Source: Chitinophaga filiformis (GTDB lineage: Bacteria; Bacteroidota; Bacteroidia; Chitinophagales; Chitinophagaceae). Taken from it: 64,000 bases of DNA. Positions within the stretch are counted from its first letter, which is position 1, and each line of letters starts with the position of its first letter. The translations under genes were made by a program, and so were the position numbers. Where the stretch lies: assembly GCF_023100805.1 (NCBI RefSeq), contig NZ_CP095855.1, forward strand, positions 6,117,001-6,181,000, written 5' to 3'. This document shows, piece by piece, positions 18,901 through 26,898 of the stretch. The notes beneath the pieces are model-generated. The model was not told where the DNA came from. It did not search any database and saw only the letters and a list, made by a program, of their open reading frames with translations.

Positions 18901-19173
18901 AACCGGAACCACGGCGACGAATGGGATGGATTTATCCGTTGTTTATTGCTGGCGGGCGCCTCATCGGTGTTGTCAACCATGTGGAATGTGGATCAGGCTT
19001 CTTCAGCAGGATTTTTGAAAAATTTTTACGCAGTGTGGAAGGGAGGCGCTAGCGAAGTAGAAAAATGGAAAGCACTGTCGTATGCACAAAGGTCGTATAT
19101 TTATTCTGAGAACATCCATTTACGGCATCCCTACCACTGGGCTGCATTCACACTTTCCGGAACCTGGCATTAA
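15967..19173 (+). CDS. TPR-CHAT protease, component 5
   Basis: The 1068-residue protein carries a long array of TPR-type helical pairs (about 140-560; for example STHNNIGSILQSMERYTEAL) and a C-terminal CHAT domain (about 700-1068). The CHAT catalytic pair is H913 in HFSCHG and C972 in TLNACST, with LAGASSVLSTMWNVDQ and PYHWAAFTLSG typical of the family. It is the same general layout as TPR-CHAT (Craspase-like) and many conflict-system effectors. Substrate and trigger are unknown. It overlaps the upstream TPR gene and is followed, with no gap, by a small gene. Two CHAT proteases within one module is unusual. Confidence 0.9.
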   Translation: MENSVTQQYVKFVEALVHTKTVATMKDLIHSATHLKPATLHNMLNQQRKEEKEAGNEEKYNLLTFIHEIVNREHRNDELETITDTLTLYKAAIKQRNIIRLKSLLIAHKNFVNLDLIQLTMGGSRENQIPLQEDIMIMFVASLIIANIEFKMIACLLWVRFLFHKGLFKKGKKRIDIAKKQMSDSQKDQLQQTLLALEIAYARERKELRTALQLMENMRLLLKQEDTGNALFELLYSMARIARELGQYEKSIGLLDELFELLNIAMQQPDINVDQFILGTCRLRGLVLEDIGRGDLAQTDYQQAYNISIKMGDKHEQFVNLTNIAISYVKLHRKQESLFRLQQLLQTVREWGDPITIASTHNNIGSILQSMERYTEALSHYYEALEIKVDSPYKFGEAVASLGIADCYLAMNNPDLYRVFHSYAFVPILQTGDVGLMATYAIGRAAHYTDESEQDQNRKDLMLALNIAKSLDQVVSVARLIPWLCQVYERTNKLDDAIALCHSFLEEHPNLTTHSVFFYSILATYARLLLVQEAPIRHLFDKLMHTVTHINKNIEETIFDKHRGEMVGQSILLYNTIFRILLEYKGDEVLINEKSIAIYCFNLHELAKSRTFLSDLSVSRLTLPENVPEALGNKEQELIALQLSYQQMENAYSEAYRLQRLQELRMELFAIRDEIKLFAPDYVRARAGLPYQYEEAQAFLDREPHVAFISFFCDTENTTVFVVLAEEPEPRVFRYAVGSDEIEKVVKQMQRAFNGAPFEFPPYPPILPDRPFERELDFLDQLGASLLGFTHILTDVEVLCIAAHGVLHQVPFHAIRLIDGRYLAEQFAVVYTASISTTLLQQTGQKRSTRPNTVYVACVPSKEDKRPDLFEQDLDLFDPHIWPKVSTDIGIAASREKVYSEISGHNVIHFSCHGYFDNTQGHQSGLILSNGIELPTRYGQNMSFSERNQFALTAKDLLSTHIDADLITLNACSTALQENRNHGDEWDGFIRCLLLAGASSVLSTMWNVDQASSAGFLKNFYAVWKGGASEVEKWKALSYAQRSYIYSENIHLRHPYHWAAFTLSGTWH

Positions 19174-19719
19174 ATGATGAACGATTACAGCTTGATACAA
19201 CAACAAGACACTGAAACCTGCATTCTGACTATCAGCCACCTCACCGACAGGTTGCGGCAAGGGCTTTCTGAACAAGAAAAAGGCTGCATCACTAGCCAGG
19301 AGGAGGCAATCAATTTATTGAATGCCCTCGCAGGCGCACCCATAACAATTGTTGACCATGAGATACTGGAAGATATTTTGGATGAAAAACGACTGAAACT
19401 CCTGTTGACGGCACTATGGGAAGATGAGGCAATCAGACCGGAATTGAAAATACTTCTCGATCGTCCTCCTTACTATGCGCAACGATCTTTTGAAGAGTTG
19501 AAAACAGTAGCAGTTGTCTTGGGCTGCCTAGTTGCCTGGCTGCAGACGAAAGTCCATTTCCATATTAAACGCGAAAACGGCAAAACCGAATTTGAATTTC
19601 AGATACTGAAACACAAAACCAGCGATTCTATTTTGCAAAAAATAATAACGGTCATCCAGGAGGTTGCAGGGCGTAAGAAATTGCCGAATGAAAAAGATCA
19701 ATCAACCGAGCATGATTGA
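19174..19719 (+). CDS. Small alpha/beta protein closing the CHAT module, component 6
   Basis: 181 residues, starting at ATG 19174 immediately after the TPR-CHAT stop (a second ATG is at 19177). The first half is helical; the second half has VVLGCLVAWLQTKVHFHIKR followed by a beta-strand/helix ending. This resembles the small effector-associated 'constant component' proteins seen beside CHAT/caspase effectors, but the match is by eye. It is probably part of the signalling chain rather than an effector: no catalytic residues are visible. It ends about 55 bases before ligD fragment 2. Confidence 0.65.
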   Translation: MMNDYSLIQQQDTETCILTISHLTDRLRQGLSEQEKGCITSQEEAINLLNALAGAPITIVDHEILEDILDEKRLKLLLTALWEDEAIRPELKILLDRPPYYAQRSFEELKTVAVVLGCLVAWLQTKVHFHIKRENGKTEFEFQILKHKTSDSILQKIITVIQEVAGRKKLPNEKDQSTEHD

Positions 19720-19775
19720 TCCAGTGAGACGTCAATGAGACCACCTAACAATCTTCTTTACCCACTTATCGTTAA

Positions 19776-19900
19776 CTGGTGCCTGACATCAGTACGCGTA
19801 ATGAAAGCAAGAACGCCCGCCAGGATAAGGTCTATATTGACGCCGGCCAAAATGACTATGCCGATAGACTGGCGCCCCCCTACTCTATCAGACCTTACGC
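19776..19900 (+). pseudogene. ligD: ligD fragment, copy 2
   Basis: The frame reads LVPDISTRNESKNARQDK then VYIDAGQNDYADRLAPPY, matching LigD (intact gene at 22085) at the end of its polymerase domain. The homology stops sharply at about 19900. It lacks both the upstream part and the final 60 residues of LigD. Silent and missense differences show it is not a recent copy of either other ligD segment. Confidence 0.85.
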
Positions 19901-20053
19901 CTTACTTGCCAAAGCGGCAGTCAGGATTTATCAGGTGTCTATCGGTTCGTATCATTACAACCTATTAAAGATTCAGCATTCTATTTTGAGAAACCCTATA
20001 GCCAGTATGGATACATTAGTGAGCGCTACAAAGAACCGGGTCTGGTCAAATAA
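19901..20053 (+). pseudogene. 3'-end fragment of an unknown gene joined to ligD fragment 2
   Basis: Exactly where the ligD homology ends, a new 50-codon frame begins and runs to TAA at 20051: SQDLSGVYRFVSLQPIKDSA then FYFEKPYSQYGYISERYKEP and GLVK. It is in a different frame from the ligD fragment and reads like the end of a real protein. I do not recognise the family. It marks a recombination joint at about 19900. Confidence 0.5.
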
Positions 20054-20123
20054 ATTGGTAGCTGGCATTTTGAAACTACAACTGAAGAAAAAAAGCTGAT
20101 GGCACAAGGCCACCAGCATCCAA

Positions 20124-20678
20124 TTACTCCCATGCATATCGTTGACCATCCAAAATTTCCATTTCGGTGCATATTTCAGCAATTACACTATCCAGCAGTA
20201 TTGCCTGTCCGGTAGTGCATCTGCCCCAATACGTATGCATGCCATCATAAATAATAACCTCACCGTTATCTTTTAACTTATTCCCAAGCCAGTGTGAAAC
20301 TATCCACCATTCATATACCTCTGATGGAACTTCTTCGGCGTTATCAAGCTGGTCTATCCGTTCTCTCAGATCTTGTACTTTACTTTCCAACTCTAAAATA
20401 ATGCGCTCATCCTCGCTTTCATCCTGCAATTCTTGCAAACTTTCCAGTTCCTGCTGGAGTTCCTCCAATAAGTCATCTTTTTCTGCTGCAGTGTAACAAT
20501 TACCATCAGTATCTTCATAGTGGTATAAATTTTCCAGATCATCATAACTAAATGGTGCTTGATTGTTATCGACAGATGTTTGAAGGATGTATTCAACAAT
20601 TTGACTAACATTAGCGATAACATTGGCATTTACAAATGCTCCCTTGATCTTTTGATTCTTAATGCTGTTAGCTTCCAT
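20124..20678 (-). CDS. Hypothetical acidic protein with central coiled coil
   Basis: 184 residues, starting at ATG 20678. The N-terminal part (NANVIANVSQIVEYIL, FSYDDLENLYHY) and the C-terminal part (VYEWWIVSHWLGNKLKDNGE, TYWGRCTTGQAILLDSVI) flank a Glu/Leu-rich coiled coil at about 66-115. The end parts resemble a hypothetical protein common in Bacteroidota plasmids and accessory DNA, with no known function. It lies on the minus strand with DUF4240 upstream and may be transcribed with it. Confidence 0.65.
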   Translation of the reverse strand: MEANSIKNQKIKGAFVNANVIANVSQIVEYILQTSVDNNQAPFSYDDLENLYHYEDTDGNCYTAAEKDDLLEELQQELESLQELQDESEDERIILELESKVQDLRERIDQLDNAEEVPSEVYEWWIVSHWLGNKLKDNGEVIIYDGMHTYWGRCTTGQAILLDSVIAEICTEMEILDGQRYAWE

Positions 20679-20967
20679 AACTAAAAATTTAAATTGTTAA
20701 AAAATTAATTCGGAAGCAAGCGCCGGAAATCCCGATAAAGGCAATGAAGCAACGCAATAAATGAAGGCCAGTGCAACGGCCTTCCGTTTATGGCGGAATT
20801 TCATTGCCGCTTCAGAAGGGATTTCCGGAACTTTGTGCAGGATTAATTGAAAACCGCCCAGGTCTTTACCTAGACCATATCTGTAGGTTATGGGCAATTC
20901 TCCCGCCATTTCAAACAGGAGTGCATCATACCACGATAAGGCACATACTGTTATGTCGCGGGTGAAA

Positions 20968-21567
20968 TCATTTTCGTTTCTTTTGAGTTTTTTTTACCGG
21001 AGCAATCAACCTTTTCTTTTTATACATAAGGTCAAATAATTGGGGACATATAGATCTCATATCATTACGATTACCTGTTTGCCAGGCGAATTCAAGCTGG
21101 GGGTATTTATTTTGACTGTATGGAAAATCCTTAGGATAACCAAAAGGAAACTCCACTCCGGTCTTTAATTTAAAAGCATATTCAGGCGCATAACGAAATT
21201 CTTCAAAACCGTACAATTCACCTTTGGTTTTGACCTCTTTTGTCAAACTGTCTGGCTTGGATAAGGCATCATAGTATACATCCTTTCCTCTGGAGATAAG
21301 CCAGGTTTTAAAGTTCATGAAGTTATCGTCCGAAACAAAACGTTTATTCATTATAGTGGCTGCGCACCATAGGTTATCAGTATGTGCCTTGAACAATAGT
21401 TCTTCGGTTCGTAAATCAAACTGGCAAATAGCATCTGTAGAATATTCCTGTAAAATGGACACAAGATTTACAAGCTGGGATTGCTGATCAGTTGCATTTA
21501 CTAGTGATCTGGCAACAATATTCCAATAAGTGTGTTCATCTAGTGGGAAGGCTCTGGCAGTTCTCAT
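20968..21567 (-). CDS. DUF4240 family protein
   Basis: 199 residues from ATG 21567 (MRTARAFPLDEHTYWNIVAR); an in-frame ATG at 21618 adds a 17-residue leader. DUF4240 hallmarks are visible: WNIVARSL, LVSILQEYSTDAI, LWCAATIM, FVSDDNFMNFKTWLISRGKD and YDALSKPDSL. The family is often found beside toxin or immunity genes and has no established biochemical role. The basic tail (KKTQKKRK) is unusual. A remnant of a second copy lies at 10010-10150, again near ligD, so this gene belongs to the repeated ligD neighbourhood. Confidence 0.8.
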   Translation of the reverse strand: MRTARAFPLDEHTYWNIVARSLVNATDQQSQLVNLVSILQEYSTDAICQFDLRTEELLFKAHTDNLWCAATIMNKRFVSDDNFMNFKTWLISRGKDVYYDALSKPDSLTKEVKTKGELYGFEEFRYAPEYAFKLKTGVEFPFGYPKDFPYSQNKYPQLEFAWQTGNRNDMRSICPQLFDLMYKKKRLIAPVKKTQKKRK

Positions 21568-21794
21568 TTTAATGAAGTTTGGTAATTGTGTTAGTATAAA
21601 TCGCAATACAAAATTCAAGTGCTATAAATATGAAAATGGTACTTTTTGGAACCTTGGAAAAGTTAAGCCCAGTGTTGTAAGACAATCAACCTTGAAAAAG
21701 GGGAGAGTGATCGTAGGCCGGCCTTGGTGCAATAAACGGCTGGTGCCGCTTGGGACGGGCATGCTTATTGAATTCTATCTATTAAAATACTATT

Positions 21795-22091
21795 ATGGAG
21801 CAGATGAGCATGGAAGGGCTGGAAGTGATCTCCATTAATTATGAAGACCCTACCCTTCCGAAGTTGGTTAGGGAGTTTCGTCCCGCTGTATATCTGGATG
21901 GTCAGGACTATTGTTGCCTGCTGGGTCCGGATCCCCAGGAGGGCATTTTCGGCTGCGGCCACAACCGCCAGGATGCCATTAACGACTGGATACAACATTT
22001 TAATGAACGAATCAGCAAACCGGCTGCCAATGATAAAGTGGCAACAGAAATTATTGATTCACTTTCCATTTCAAAGGGTGATGTATGGTAG
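21795..22091 (+). CDS. Small protein coupled to ligD
   Basis: 98 residues with plausible globular sequence: VISINYEDPTLPKLVREF, AVYLDGQDYCCLLGPDP, EGIFGCGHNRQDAINDWIQH. The stop overlaps the ligD start by 7 bases, so it is very probably translated with ligD. No family is recognised. An alternative start is the ATG at 21807. A helper role for LigD is only suggested by the coupling. Confidence 0.65.
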   Translation: MEQMSMEGLEVISINYEDPTLPKLVREFRPAVYLDGQDYCCLLGPDPQEGIFGCGHNRQDAINDWIQHFNERISKPAANDKVATEIIDSLSISKGDVW

Positions 22092-24163
22092 TGGCCAAAA
22101 AAAGTGCTGGCAAGCGGAAAGTTGCGATGCCGAAAGGCATTGAGCCAATGCTATGTACGCTGATCGCCACACCCATTGACGATCCCGATTACATTTACGA
22201 AGTCAAATTCGACGGTTATCGTATCATTTCCTATGTACAAACAGACGACATTCGGCTAGGCAGCCGCGGTGGAAAGGACTATACCAGTAGATATCCGTTG
22301 ATTGTTGAGGCCTTGCGCAAGATTGGATATCAGGTGGTGTTGGACGGTGAAGTGGTGGTCTTTAATGAGGATGGGGTACCGGATTTTGATGCCTTACAAT
22401 CCTATAATGGTCACACCACTCCTATTTCGTACTGTCTATTTGATTTACTATGGCTTGATGGTAGGGATTTAATGCAGTTGCCACTTATGGAAAGGAAAGC
22501 TAAGCTGAGAGATCTTATTGCCGGCATCGAAGGCCTCGTTTACAGCGAATCTTTCGATGATGGTCCTGGCTTGTATGACCTCATGATTAAAAATGGCATC
22601 GAAGGTATCGTCGCCAAACGCAAAGGCAGTAAGTATCTACCCGGCAACCGTGGTTACGACTGGTTGAAGGTGCCAGTTAAAATAAAACAGGAATTTGTGA
22701 TTGGTGCTTATGCGGAGTCAGACACCAAACGCGCCTTCAAATCCCTGTTATTCGGCGCCTACAATGATGAAAAAAAGCTCGAATGGATCGGACGCTCCGG
22801 GGGTGGCTTTAAAGAAAGGGAGATGCCAGCTATTCTCGCAAGGCTCCAACAGCTGGAACAAAAGCGAAGTCCGTTTGTCAACCCGATCCTTGACACAAAG
22901 GGGGCCAGGATTCACTATCTAAAGCCTACCCTAGTGGCAAATTTCGAATTCTCAGGATGGACAAAGTCCGGCCGTATCCGCAAGCCCGCCACTTTTCTGG
23001 CATTTCGCGAAGATAAAGGTCCCAAGGAGGTGATACGGGAAGTACCCCAACAGGTGCACCGCAACACAACCTCTTCGTCTCGCAAGTCGCCCATACCAGA
23101 TATTAAACCGATACTGCAGCAGCGCCTGAAACGCGGCAAAGGTGGCGTGGGCAAATATTTAAATAAAGACAGCAATTGGAAAAAGGTAGATGCAGAACAA
23201 AAGGGCGCCACATGGATGCCGTTTGAAATGGAGCAGTGCACTATCCAGGTGCATAACATTGAACGCGAGCTATGGGAGGGTATCCCAAAAGCAAAGCTGC
23301 TGATCTATTATAATGAAATGGCACCGCTGATGTTACCCTATCTGCGAGACCGTCCTCAATCCTTGCACCTTAAGCTCAAAAACGCGGGCGCATCGCGCGA
23401 CTTCATAAAGGACATGGAAGACCGGCAGCCAGACTGCGCGACCGTTTTTACCGACATTAGGCGGAACAGGAAAGAAGGAAAACGGGACCAGATTGACTAC
23501 CTGGTCATTAACAATGCTGAGACACTGATTTACGCCTGCGATCTGGGTATTGTAGATGTAAATCCATGGGCATCCCACTGGCAAACGCCCGATCATCCGG
23601 ATCAGCTATGGATAGACCTGGATCCCACTTCTGTGGCAGGTAAAACGAGAAGTAATCCGTATCAAAGCGAAGATGAGGGTTTTAAAAAAGCTATCGAGAT
23701 TGCGCGTGCAGCAAAGGAGGTACTAGATAAAAGGAAAATAAAAGGGTTTCTAAAAACTTCGGGAAAGACAGGCATCCATATCTACCTGCCGTGCACGCAA
23801 ATAGATTTTACCCAAAGCCGTATAATTGCATCACATCTATGTGATGAAATACATGAACTGGTCCCTGACATCAGCACACGTAACGAAAGTAAAAATGCGC
23901 GGGGCAATAAAGTCTATATCGATGCTGGCCAAAATGACTATGCAGATACACTGGCAGCACCCTACTCTATCAGGCCTTACCACCAGCCGTTAATATCCAC
24001 CCCGCTGGACTGGAAGGAATTGCGCCCCAGTTTAGACCGATGGGCATTCAATATGGAGACAATTCACGCCAGGCTAAGCAAGAAAGGAGATTTATTCAAA
24101 GGCGTTCTGGACCGGAAATTAGCCGTCGTTAACACCAGATTGTTGCTCAAACATTATCCCTAG
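22085..24163 (+). CDS. ligD: ATP-dependent DNA ligase LigD (ligase-polymerase, no phosphoesterase)
   Basis: 692 residues. The N-terminal ATP-dependent ligase domain has the nucleotidyl lysine K41 in KFDGYR (motif I), LDGEVVVF, EGIVAKRKGS and WLKVPVKIK (motif V). A C-terminal primase-polymerase (AEP-type) domain follows from about residue 385, with LWIDLDP (catalytic acids), KTSGKTGIHIYLP and IRPY. It joins DNA ends in bacterial non-homologous end joining, normally with Ku; no ku gene is visible in the window. The N-terminal phosphoesterase domain found in many LigD proteins is absent. Its 3' end is duplicated as fragments at 9555-9917 and 19776-19900. It is coupled to the small upstream gene by a 7-base overlap. 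Confidence 0.93.
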   Translation: MVVAKKSAGKRKVAMPKGIEPMLCTLIATPIDDPDYIYEVKFDGYRIISYVQTDDIRLGSRGGKDYTSRYPLIVEALRKIGYQVVLDGEVVVFNEDGVPDFDALQSYNGHTTPISYCLFDLLWLDGRDLMQLPLMERKAKLRDLIAGIEGLVYSESFDDGPGLYDLMIKNGIEGIVAKRKGSKYLPGNRGYDWLKVPVKIKQEFVIGAYAESDTKRAFKSLLFGAYNDEKKLEWIGRSGGGFKEREMPAILARLQQLEQKRSPFVNPILDTKGARIHYLKPTLVANFEFSGWTKSGRIRKPATFLAFREDKGPKEVIREVPQQVHRNTTSSSRKSPIPDIKPILQQRLKRGKGGVGKYLNKDSNWKKVDAEQKGATWMPFEMEQCTIQVHNIERELWEGIPKAKLLIYYNEMAPLMLPYLRDRPQSLHLKLKNAGASRDFIKDMEDRQPDCATVFTDIRRNRKEGKRDQIDYLVINNAETLIYACDLGIVDVNPWASHWQTPDHPDQLWIDLDPTSVAGKTRSNPYQSEDEGFKKAIEIARAAKEVLDKRKIKGFLKTSGKTGIHIYLPCTQIDFTQSRIIASHLCDEIHELVPDISTRNESKNARGNKVYIDAGQNDYADTLAAPYSIRPYHQPLISTPLDWKELRPSLDRWAFNMETIHARLSKKGDLFKGVLDRKLAVVNTRLLLKHYP

Positions 24164-24473
24164 CATATGGCAGTACGACTAGCTTCAAATCGTTAGGCGA
24201 ATAGTTAAAAGACCGATCAAAATATTTGTCGTGCCCAATACATAAACAATCGCATATAAATCTCAGATCCTTGTTGAATTCGCCTGGTTTCCTTGGTCCC
24301 CAATTCACCAACTTACAATATACGTCTCCCACGACGGCATCAGTTGGTGTAGGTTGCCTTTTATCTAATGAAGAAATCCGGAATGCGAAACGGAAAGGTG
24401 CCCCTACTAAACTTTCATATCCCTGGGCAATAGCCGATATCGCTTCATAATGTTGCCCCACCTCTAATCTCAT
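24147..24473 (-). CDS. Hypothetical protein overlapping the ligD end
   Basis: 108 residues, beginning MRLEVGQHYEAISAIAQGY, with globular-looking content (APFRFAFRISSLDKRQPTPT, FICDCLCIGHDKYFDR). Its 3' end overlaps ligD by 17 bases on the opposite strand. No family is recognised. It may belong to the immunity-like strip that follows to the right. Confidence 0.55.
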   Translation of the reverse strand: MRLEVGQHYEAISAIAQGYESLVGAPFRFAFRISSLDKRQPTPTDAVVGDVYCKLVNWGPRKPGEFNKDLRFICDCLCIGHDKYFDRSFNYSPNDLKLVVLPYARDNV

Positions 24474-24687
24474 GACGCCAAATTACTAATTTTTTTAGCA
24501 TCTTAATAGAGCAGTACAAACTGGTGATATATTTTGATGCACCTTCTTCTATCACTATAGCTTTTACTTTCCATGAAACAAATGCGTATTCACCAACTGT
24601 CCCACCACTTTTGGTAACAAAATTAACTTTCTGTCATACTGGAAGGGCACAACTCCAGCAGACGGTATATCAGTCTATAAAAATCAA

Positions 24688-24975
24688 TACTACGCTTGAT
24701 GCCTATCACGATCAGGAATTGGAGAGACATTCCAAGGCTTATTGGGAGATGACCTTGTAGCCCTATGTCAATGGCAAATCTGCTATTTCGAGAAGCGTTG
24801 AGTCATAAGATACAACGTTGCCTAAACCAATCACTTTATAATCCGAATCTTCAATGCCTTGAGTTGAACCTGTAAACTCCCACATTCCATCATCTTCGTG
24901 ATGAAACACGTTCAGTATTGGTTCTGCTCTTTGGAATACCCACTTGGTAATAATAACCGCAGTATTTGCTTATTC
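24688..24975 (-). pseudogene. Decayed immunity-like gene, copy 1
   Basis: The minus strand reads ILNVFHHEDDGMWEFTGST then QGIEDSDYKVIGLGNVVSYD and ADLPLT before an in-frame TAG, with further stops after. This matches a common Bacteroidota protein motif (VFHDEDG-x-WQF...ADLPLG) found near toxin genes. There is no start codon. The whole 280-base stretch is repeated in the same direction at 26408-26690. Confidence 0.7.
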
Positions 24976-25064
24976 TTTAAAACGTTTCATTCATGGAATT
25001 TGACTGTTAACATCGATGTAATATAAATGTAATCTACATTTGACACGTTCCATCAATAACAAAT

Positions 25065-25532
25065 CTATTTCACAAAATTTATTTGATTTCTATGTTCATC
25101 TGAAAGACAAGACTCCTCATAATTCCACTTTCCCTGATCCTCTCCATTCTGTAAAAAGATTTTTATCGGCCGATAATCAACATTTTTACGGATATTAACA
25201 GCCAAAAGATTCATTTCTTTTAGCATAGTGGTTTTACATCCAAATGTTTCTTCAAACTCTTTGTTGATCTCTCTACGAAATACTTCGTCTTCTATTACTA
25301 ATCTGACTGTACTGTTTCCAGAATATTCAATAAACTCATCGAAGTAATACTTATCGTCTCCCTGGTCATATTCGACACTAATAATGTCACTGAGGGAGAT
25401 ATTTTTAGCAATACACGGTATGTTATCAAGAATATAATTCTCACTATCTTTATTACACCACATCGTTTCCGTGTGATATTCGTCACCTTCTAATGCTTGA
25501 AGGAAATGTACTTTGATCTGTTCCGTATTCAT
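25065..25532 (-). CDS. DUF4265-like protein
   Basis: 155 residues from ATG 25532. It has the DUF4265 signature: ETMWCNKDSENYILDNIPC, then IAKNISLSDIISVEYD, then EYSGNSTVRLVIED. By family knowledge DUF4265 proteins are short alpha/beta proteins that often accompany toxin loci as immunity or accessory proteins; this is not proven here. It lies in a run of small minus-strand genes downstream of the RHS toxin operon. Base composition is visibly AT-rich compared with the RHS genes. Confidence 0.72.
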   Translation of the reverse strand: MNTEQIKVHFLQALEGDEYHTETMWCNKDSENYILDNIPCIAKNISLSDIISVEYDQGDDKYYFDEFIEYSGNSTVRLVIEDEVFRREINKEFEETFGCKTTMLKEMNLLAVNIRKNVDYRPIKIFLQNGEDQGKWNYEESCLSDEHRNQINFVK

Positions 25533-25603
25533 TGTTGGATTCTATTTGATTTTGCGTTATTACAATCGGGGCGGGGTTATGGAGTACGAGTACTATTCAG
25601 GCA

Positions 25604-26143
25604 TCAGGGAATAATAAACTTCGATCCGTCGACGGTCATGGTGGCCCGCGTTTTATTAACCCAGTTGATGAAATTTTTTGTACCATAAATATCTGTTAAT
25701 ATACTTTTATCCTTCACTAGAAACGCCTTCTTAAAGGCTTTAAATATATTGTCTGCCCAGAATAAGAATTCTTCATCCTTTTGGAAAAGGCCATCGCCTT
25801 CATAATACCGCGGAACAAAATACAGTCTGCTCCTATGAAGTTCTTTGTCGCTATAAGGATAAAAGCCGCCAATGGAAAATTCAATAGCATTACTTTTTGT
25901 TGTGTCTATAGAATATTCCTGCCTGGTATCAAGATATGTAAATATCAGCGTTTCCAGATACTCTGGTCTGCAAAGGCAAACCTGAAATACAAAATCCAGA
26001 TTTTCTTCCACGTCATAGTAAACGGGTTGCCCCGCATTACGGGTTTTCGTCTTAATAACTTCACAACCCTTATCTGTGAGAAATTTAATCACATCAGCCA
26101 GATCTTCTGGTGCTAAAAAGAAATTTACCTGTTTTGATCTCAT
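25604..26143 (-). CDS. Immunity-like hypothetical protein
   Basis: 179 residues from ATG 26143 (MRSKQVNFFLAPEDLADVIK). The N-terminal part, with a helix plus KGCEVIKTKTR, and the C-terminal WADNIFKAFKKAFLVKD then TDIYGTKNFINWVNKT resemble a family of small proteins encoded near RHS and contact-dependent toxins. No domain name is certain. It is in the same orientation and cluster as the DUF4265-like gene (71 bases downstream of it). Confidence 0.6.
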   Translation of the reverse strand: MRSKQVNFFLAPEDLADVIKFLTDKGCEVIKTKTRNAGQPVYYDVEENLDFVFQVCLCRPEYLETLIFTYLDTRQEYSIDTTKSNAIEFSIGGFYPYSDKELHRSRLYFVPRYYEGDGLFQKDEEFLFWADNIFKAFKKAFLVKDKSILTDIYGTKNFINWVNKTRATMTVDGSKFIIP

Positions 26144-26360
26144 TTGAATTTGAAAATTAAAATATCAATTATATGCTACAAACCTGGGACGCTGTATACT
26201 TGCATTTCGTACATCATCCATAACATTTACTTTCCATAAAACAGCCGTTCCATTTGTGTTTGCCTACCTTGACCTGGTCTTTTGTTTCAGTTTTTCTCTG
26301 ATCGGTGATTTATTCGATTTTTCGGCTAATAAAGCAGAGATAAAACTGCACGTTACTTAA

Positions 26361-26395
26361 AGAGAGGGAGGACCTTTTGTGAGTCCCCCTTTTGT
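26361..26395. terminator. Hairpin between immunity-like genes
   Basis: AGGGAGGAC (26365-26373) pairs with GTCCCCCT (26383-26390) with a bulged base and runs into TTT. It lies downstream of decayed copy 2 and is a weak terminator candidate. Confidence 0.35.
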
Positions 26396-26407
26396 CAGAG
26401 CTATTTT

Positions 26408-26690
26408 ATACTACTCTTGATGCCTGTCCCGATCAGGAATTGGAGACAATTTCCAAGGATCGCTCGGTGATGATCTTACTGCCCTATGCCCTAACGGTAA
26501 GTCTGCTACTTCATAAATTCCGGGATCAATAATAACCAATTCCAATCAGCGTCTTCTACTGCCTGGGTGCCTCCTGTAAATTCCCAAGCTCCATCTTCCT
26601 CGTGATGAAACACATTTAATATAGGTTTACCTTTGTTGGTGACAAATCGTGTCATAAACACAAGCGTAATTGGTTTATCGTTAAAAGTCT
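26408..26690 (-). pseudogene. Decayed immunity-like gene, copy 2
   Basis: The minus strand reads MTRFVTNKGKPILNVFHHEE then DGAWEFTGGTQAVEDADW, then shifts one frame and continues IIDPGIYEVADLPLGHRA and VRSSPSDPWKLSPI to a stop. It matches copy 1 over about 280 bases in the same orientation (both contain VFHHE-D-G and ADLPL). A single-base frameshift near AATTGG breaks it, and stops lie just upstream of the possible start. Confidence 0.7.
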
Positions 26691-26898
26691 TCCTTGCTTA
26701 CGCTTATATGTTTATTTTGTCATGCCAATTCTCTTTCATAAGGACAACCCTAGAATTACTGTTACTATTCGAACCGTCATCTGTCGTTTACTTGATATTG
26801 GCAGGAAAGTGATACAGAGAAAAATTCTCTTGTTTTTTTCTCCACAACACCGGCGTCTAAAACCAATGGTGCCTAAAATTTATCCGGACATTTTATCT

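Noticed and set aside
20697-20965. Short frames on both strands between 20697 and 20965
   Set aside because: Overlapping on both strands with no domain; neither preferred.
24524-24760. 78-codon plus-strand frame
   Set aside because: Runs through the opposite strand of a decayed immunity-like gene; random composition.
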